Assembly: GCA_025357775.1 (NCBI GenBank)
Contig: JANXOQ010000389.1
Coordinates: forward strand, 1-11,090
Direction of reading: 5' to 3'
DNA length: 11,090 nt
Source of the DNA: Ferruginibacter sp.
GTDB lineage: Bacteria > Bacteroidota > Bacteroidia > Chitinophagales > Chitinophagaceae
Shown: piece after piece, positions 8,200 through 11,090 of the stretch
Position numbering within the stretch: the first letter of the stretch is position 1
How the letters are laid out: each line of letters starts with the position of its first letter
Notes under the pieces: model-generated
Databases searched by the model: none
What the model was told of the DNA's origin: nothing
The model's input: the letters and a program-made list of their open reading frames with translations, nothing else
Position numbers and translations under genes: made by a program

Positions 8200-8228
8200 T
8201 TGCCATACTTTTTTTTGGCTTAATTTTG
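8200..8228 (+). promoter_or_regulatory. Candidate promoter of the photolyase-like gene
   Basis: TAATTTTG at 8221-8228 matches the -7 consensus TAnnTTTG, with TTG at 8200-8202 as a possible -33 element 18 bases upstream. The leader to the ATG at 8303 would be about 67 bases. The region is T-rich, so a chance match is possible. Confidence 0.4.
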
Positions 8229-8302
8229 TTTGTAAAATCTTTGCAACCAGTTTTGCCGTAGTTTGATTATCACTATTTTACATCAATTTTTTATTTTTAT
8301 AT

Positions 8303-9811
8303 ATGAGCCAAGTCTGTATCATTTTTCCACATCAGCTTTTTAAACAGCACCCTTCTTTACAAAAAAACACAAAAATATTTTTGATTGAAGAGTTTTTATT
8401 CTTCAATAAAATAAATTTTCACAAACAAAAATTGGTACTTCATCGTGCAAGTATGAAGGCTTATGAAGCATTTTTACAAAAACAAAATTTTGAAGTGGAG
8501 TACATAGAAAGTACAGATAAACGAAATGATGTAAGAGCACTAATTTTATCTTTGGCAAAAGAAAAAATTACCGCAATAAATTTTGCAGAAGTGGTAGATG
8601 ATTGGCTGGAAAGAAGAATAGAGGCTGCTTGTAAAAAAAATAATATAAAAATAATAGCACATCCTTCTCCTGCTTTTTTAACAACCAAGCAAGAGGGCGA
8701 CGATTTTTTTGCTTCGAAGAAGAAATATTTTCAAACAGATTTTTATATCCATCAAAGAAAAAAAAGAGGTATTTTATTAGAAGTGGGCGACCAACCGATT
8801 GGGGGCAAATGGAGTTTTGATGCAGAAAATAGAAATAAGTTTCCTGCAAATGAAACCGTACCAAAAATAAATTTTCCTATAGAAGATACCTTTGTAAAAG
8901 AAGCCAAAGAATATGTTTCAAAAAATTTTGCCAATAACTATGGAAGTGTGGAAGTGTTTTTCTACCCCACAAATTTTAAAGAATCGGAAAAATGGCTGCA
9001 AGATTTTTTAAAAAACAGATTTGAAAAATTTGGTATTTATGAAGATGCACTAGTAGCTAAAGAACATTTTTTAAACCACTCTGTGCTAAGCCCAATGATA
9101 AATATTGGGTTGCTTACCCCACAGCAAGTAGTAGATGCAGCACTAGATTTTGCCGCAAAAAACAATACAGCACTCAACTCTACCGAGGGTTTTATACGAC
9201 AAATAATAGGCTGGCGAGAGTTTATAAAAATTGTATACCAACGAGAAGGAAGGAAGCAACGCACTATGAATTATTGGGGCTTTGAAAGAAAAATTCCTAC
9301 CTCATTTTGGAGTGGCACTACTGGCATAGCACCCATAGACAACGTTATAAAAAAAGCATTAAAAACGGGTTATAATCACCATATAGAAAGGCTTATGCTG
9401 CTAGGTAATTTTATGCTGCTGTGTGAGTTTGACCCTAATGAAACTTATAAATGGTTTATGGAAATGTATGTGGATAGTTATGATTGGGTAATGGTACCAA
9501 ACGTATACGGAATGGTGCAGTTTGCAGATGGTGGTTTAATGACAACAAAACCCTACATAAGTGGAAGCAATTATGTAACAAAAATGAGTGATTACAAGTC
9601 CTCCCCTTTTGGCGGAGAAAATCAAAAAGAAAATAGCTGGTGTGAAATTTGGGATGGATTATTTTGGCGTTTTATGCATGTGCATAGAAGTTTTTTTCTT
9701 AAAAATCCAAGGCTTGGCATGCTTGTAAAAATGTTTGATAAAATGCCCGAGGAAAAGCAAAAAAAACATATTGATATTGCTGATAATTTTTTGGAAAGTT
9801 TGGATAAGTAG
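8303..9811 (+). CDS. Cryptochrome/photolyase-family protein (DPRP, PhrB/CryB type) with incomplete Fe-S ligands
   Basis: This 502-residue protein belongs to the deoxyribodipyrimidine photolyase-related family, whose studied members (Agrobacterium PhrB, Rhodobacter CryB) are FAD-dependent (6-4) photolyases or cryptochromes. The N-terminal Rossmann-like domain starts with CIIFPHQLF (5-13). The FAD-binding C-terminal half includes FIRQIIGWREFIK (297-309), GYNHHIERLMLLGNFMLL (356-373) with the His pair 359-360, DWVMVPNVYGMVQFADGG (394-411) and KPYISGSNYVTKMSDY (416-431). In PhrB/CryB four cysteines bind a 4Fe-4S cluster, one shortly before the His pair and the CxxC...C set after the SDY motif. 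Here the first site aligns with Ala-Pro-Ile (343-345), the CxxC reads KSSP (432-435), and only Cys447 (SWCEIWDGLFW) remains, so a cluster is unlikely. It is probably co-transcribed with the DUF2256 gene. DNA repair versus light sensing cannot be decided from sequence. Confidence 0.92.
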   Translation: MSQVCIIFPHQLFKQHPSLQKNTKIFLIEEFLFFNKINFHKQKLVLHRASMKAYEAFLQKQNFEVEYIESTDKRNDVRALILSLAKEKITAINFAEVVDDWLERRIEAACKKNNIKIIAHPSPAFLTTKQEGDDFFASKKKYFQTDFYIHQRKKRGILLEVGDQPIGGKWSFDAENRNKFPANETVPKINFPIEDTFVKEAKEYVSKNFANNYGSVEVFFYPTNFKESEKWLQDFLKNRFEKFGIYEDALVAKEHFLNHSVLSPMINIGLLTPQQVVDAALDFAAKNNTALNSTEGFIRQIIGWREFIKIVYQREGRKQRTMNYWGFERKIPTSFWSGTTGIAPIDNVIKKALKTGYNHHIERLMLLGNFMLLCEFDPNETYKWFMEMYVDSYDWVMVPNVYGMVQFADGGLMTTKPYISGSNYVTKMSDYKSSPFGGENQKENSWCEIWDGLFWRFMHVHRSFFLKNPRLGMLVKMFDKMPEEKQKKHIDIADNFLESLDK

Positions 9812-9846
9812 CAGCGGGCAGTTGACAGGGGGCAAAATGCAGTTAA
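9812..9846. repeat. Degenerate GCAGTTGGCAG-type intergenic repeat
   Basis: Directly after the photolyase stop the sequence reads GCAGCGGGCAGTTGACAGGG and continues GGCAAAATGCAGTT. It is built from imperfect GCAG/GGCAGTT units and is locally G-rich in an A/T-rich setting. Similar wording occurs at 10053-10067 (GAGCAGCTGGCAAAG) and, in the opposite orientation, at 6099-6120. It looks like a decayed copy of a short interspersed intergenic repeat. Confidence 0.4.
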
Positions 9847-9913
9847 TAATAAACCTAACAGAATTGTGGGAGCATAACTGGTTATTAAAAAATATCAAAT
9901 CATTAAAATAATT

Positions 9914-10051
9914 ATGAAAAACGTAAAAAAAGAAAACCTTCCAGAAAAAATATGCATTACTTGCAATAGGCCTTTTACGTGGCGTAAAAAATGGGAAAAA
10001 GTATGGGACGAAGTAAAATATTGCAGTGATAAATGTAGGGGGAAAAAGTAA
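9914..10051 (+). CDS. DUF2256-family small four-cysteine protein
   Basis: This 45-residue ORF starts at ATG 9914 and ends with TAA at 10049-10051. It reads [12 protein letters not shown], then CITC (Cys14, Cys17), the block [19 protein letters not shown], then CSDKC (Cys37, Cys41) and a basic tail. The C-x2-C ... C-x3-C pattern with the conserved-looking [10 protein letters not shown] core is the signature I recognise as DUF2256, a family of tiny putative zinc-ribbon proteins of unknown function. It lies 102 bases after the photolyase-like gene on the same strand with no obvious promoter between, so co-transcription is likely. I recall DUF2256 genes being frequent neighbours of DPRP-family photolyases, which would suggest a shared process, but the molecular role is unknown. 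Metal binding, probably zinc, is inferred from the cysteines only. Confidence 0.88.
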   Translation: MKNVKKENLPEKICITCNRPFTWRKKWEKVWDEVKYCSDKCRGKK

Positions 10052-10308
10052 TGAGCAGCTGGCAAAGTACAATTTGAAATGAACAAAATGGGTTTAACAA
10101 TATTAATCATTTTTAGCACTTAGCAGTCTTACTTAATTTTTGCTGAGCAAAAAAAAATTCGCTTATTTCTTTCAAAAAAATGCCTTCCAACCCTCTGGCA
10201 AAAAGCTAAAACAGTTGTCGGAAAAAAATATAAAGGTTGTTGTTAAAATAAATTATCAATTAGCAAGTACAAGCAAAATTACTCAACTTTCAACTTCTTA
10301 TAAAGACT

Positions 10309-10316
10309 TACTTTTG
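10309..10316 (+). promoter_or_regulatory. -7 promoter box of the thioesterase gene
   Basis: TACTTTTG followed by C is a perfect TAnnTTTG match, identical to the rpsA box. A partial -33 (TTTC at 10288-10291) lies 17 bases upstream. Transcription would begin near 10322, about ten bases before the ATG at 10332. The AAAGG just before the ATG is too close to act as a normal Shine-Dalgarno site. The stretch between the DUF2256 stop (10051) and this box holds no convincing gene, only repeat-like bases near 10053-10080. Confidence 0.6.
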
Positions 10317-10331
10317 CAATAAAATAAAGGC

Positions 10332-10841
10332 ATGGAAAAGAAGGCAAGTGAATCGTTTATTGTAATGACGGAATTAGTATTACCAAATGATACGAATAAT
10401 TTTGGGAATTTAATGGGAGGTCGTTTGATGTATTGGATGGATATAGCCGCTGCATTAGCAGCCATGAAACATTGTGCAGCCCCAGTAGTTACTGCATCGG
10501 TAGATAATATCTCTTTTGAAACACCCATAAAAATAGGCAATGTAGTACATATAGAAGCTAAAGTAACCCGTGCTTTTAACAGCAGCATGGAGGTGCATAT
10601 GAAAGTATGGGGCGAAGATGCAATACAACAATACCGTTATAAAAGCAACGAAGCATATTATACATTTGTAGCACTAGACCCTAATGGAAAACCAAGAGCA
10701 ATAAACACACTAGTACCAGAAACAGAAGATGAAATAAAATTGCACGAAGGCGCTTTGCGTAGAAGGCAGATAAGATTAATACTAGGAGGTAAAATGAAAC
10801 CAGAAGATGCAGAAGAATTAAAAGCTCTTTTTATAAAATAG
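10332..10841 (+). CDS. Acyl-CoA thioesterase (hotdog fold)
   Basis: This 169-residue cytoplasmic enzyme is predicted to hydrolyse acyl-CoA to free fatty acid and CoA. It has a single hotdog domain (about residues 8-125) with the acyl-CoA hydrolase signature LPNDTNNFGNLMGGRLMYWM (17-36) followed by Asp37. Asn22 and Asp37 sit where catalytic residues lie in YciA/ACOT-type hydrolases. Further family blocks are VVTASVDNISFETPIKIGN (52-70) and VTRAFNSSMEVHMKVW (78-93). The C-terminal ~40 residues are charged and probably helical, including LRRRQIRLILGG. The closest general match is the YciA/acyl-CoA thioesterase 7-like group; chain-length preference cannot be read. It has its own promoter and terminator, so it is a single-gene unit unrelated to the upstream photolyase pair. 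Confidence 0.93.
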   Translation: MEKKASESFIVMTELVLPNDTNNFGNLMGGRLMYWMDIAAALAAMKHCAAPVVTASVDNISFETPIKIGNVVHIEAKVTRAFNSSMEVHMKVWGEDAIQQYRYKSNEAYYTFVALDPNGKPRAINTLVPETEDEIKLHEGALRRRQIRLILGGKMKPEDAEELKALFIK

Positions 10842-10847
10842 ACTTTA

Positions 10848-10878
10848 CAGATGGCATCATTAAAAAAGATGCCATCTG
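10848..10878 (+). terminator. Rho-independent terminator of the thioesterase gene
   Basis: CAGATGGCATC (10848-10858) and GATGCCATCTG (10868-10878) form a perfect 11-base stem around a 9-base A-rich loop, starting six bases after the stop codon and followed by CTTTTATAATATT. The T-run is short, but stem strength and position make termination likely. A gene converging from the right, if present outside the window, could also use it. Confidence 0.85.
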
Positions 10879-10884
10879 CTTTTA

Positions 10885-11090
10885 TAATATTACTTACCAG
10901 CTAATTTTACTATACTAAACTATCGCTATTAGCACAACTCCTTTGCCCAACAACACTCCATAAATTGATTAGGCAAGAACGCCTCACGGGTTCTTGCAGC
11001 GTTTTATGTACTGCTATAGAAAATTGAAAAGTCACATCGATAATTTTGTAGGCTCCACTAGGTTAGATAAAACCTACATTTCAAATAATA
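10885..11090. other. Right-edge intergenic region with hairpins and one open frame
   Basis: No recognisable gene lies here. GCAAGAAC (10973-10980) and GTTCTTGC (10990-10997) form a perfect 8-base stem with a 9-base loop. Further on TGTAGG (11047-11052) can pair with CCTACA (11073-11078), and TAGGTT (11059-11064) with AACCTA (11071-11076), two mutually exclusive foldings. A plus-strand frame from ATG 11006 stays open to the edge (28 codons, starting MYCYRKLKSHIDNFVG), which could be the start of a gene or chance. Nothing supports a call. Confidence 0.3.

Noticed and set aside
8568..8864. Minus-strand frame of 98 codons inside the photolyase-like gene
   Set aside because: It is a Phe/Leu-rich shadow caused by A-rich codons on the coding strand; no recognisable domain.
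10119..10147. Hairpin CTTAGCA/TGCTGAG after the DUF2256 gene, considered as a terminator
   Set aside because: The stem is 7 bases with a G-T pair and a 16-base loop, and on the plus strand it is followed by an A-run rather than a T-run; on the minus strand there is no T-tract either.
10140..10322. 60-codon plus-strand frame starting with TTG before the thioesterase gene
   Set aside because: It has a non-ATG start and low-complexity Lys/Ser-rich composition, and it runs over repeat-like sequence and the predicted promoter of the next gene.

Overview
The window looks like chromosomal DNA of a low-GC (roughly one third G+C) member of the Bacteroidota, probably the Chitinophagales/Chitinophagaceae side of the phylum. 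The main reasons are a SusC/SusD outer-membrane uptake pair, lipoproteins with Bacteroidota-style signal peptides, promoters of the TAnnTTTG (-7) type, general absence of Shine-Dalgarno sites, and a long six-domain ribosomal protein S1. The genus assignment is inference; no rRNA or tRNA gene is present to fix it.

Left part (1-6017): a nutrient-uptake locus. On the minus strand a SusC-type TonB-dependent transporter (1945-4884), a SusD-type lipoprotein (380-1924) and the start of a PKD-like surface lipoprotein (1-365, cut by the window edge) form a tight operon with gaps of 20 and 14 bases. Divergent from it lies a LacI-family regulator (5028-6017). The 143-base region between them carries a perfect 14-base LacI-type palindrome, TGCAAACGTTTGCA, followed by a second imperfect copy. 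The palindrome overlaps a consensus -7 box that would drive the regulator gene, so autoregulation together with control of the uptake operon is likely. No enzyme is visible that would reveal the substrate.

Middle part (6018-8302): a short intergenic repeat cluster and a rho-independent terminator separate the regulator from the convergent rpsA gene (ribosomal protein S1, minus strand, 6187-8145), which has its own consensus -7 box.

Right part (8303-11090): a photolyase/cryptochrome-like protein of the DPRP (PhrB/CryB) family (8303-9811) is followed by a 45-residue four-cysteine DUF2256 protein (9914-10051) that is easily missed because of its size. The photolyase-like protein appears to lack three of the four cysteines that bind the 4Fe-4S cluster in PhrB/CryB. 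A hotdog-fold acyl-CoA thioesterase (10332-10841) with its own promoter and a strong terminator follows. The last ~210 bases hold hairpins and no confident gene.

The most notable items are the apparently cluster-less photolyase next to DUF2256, the operator architecture between the regulator and susC, the ~10-point GC jump between SusD and the downstream lipoprotein, and scattered degenerate intergenic repeats. I did not find a clearly undescribed multi-gene system.
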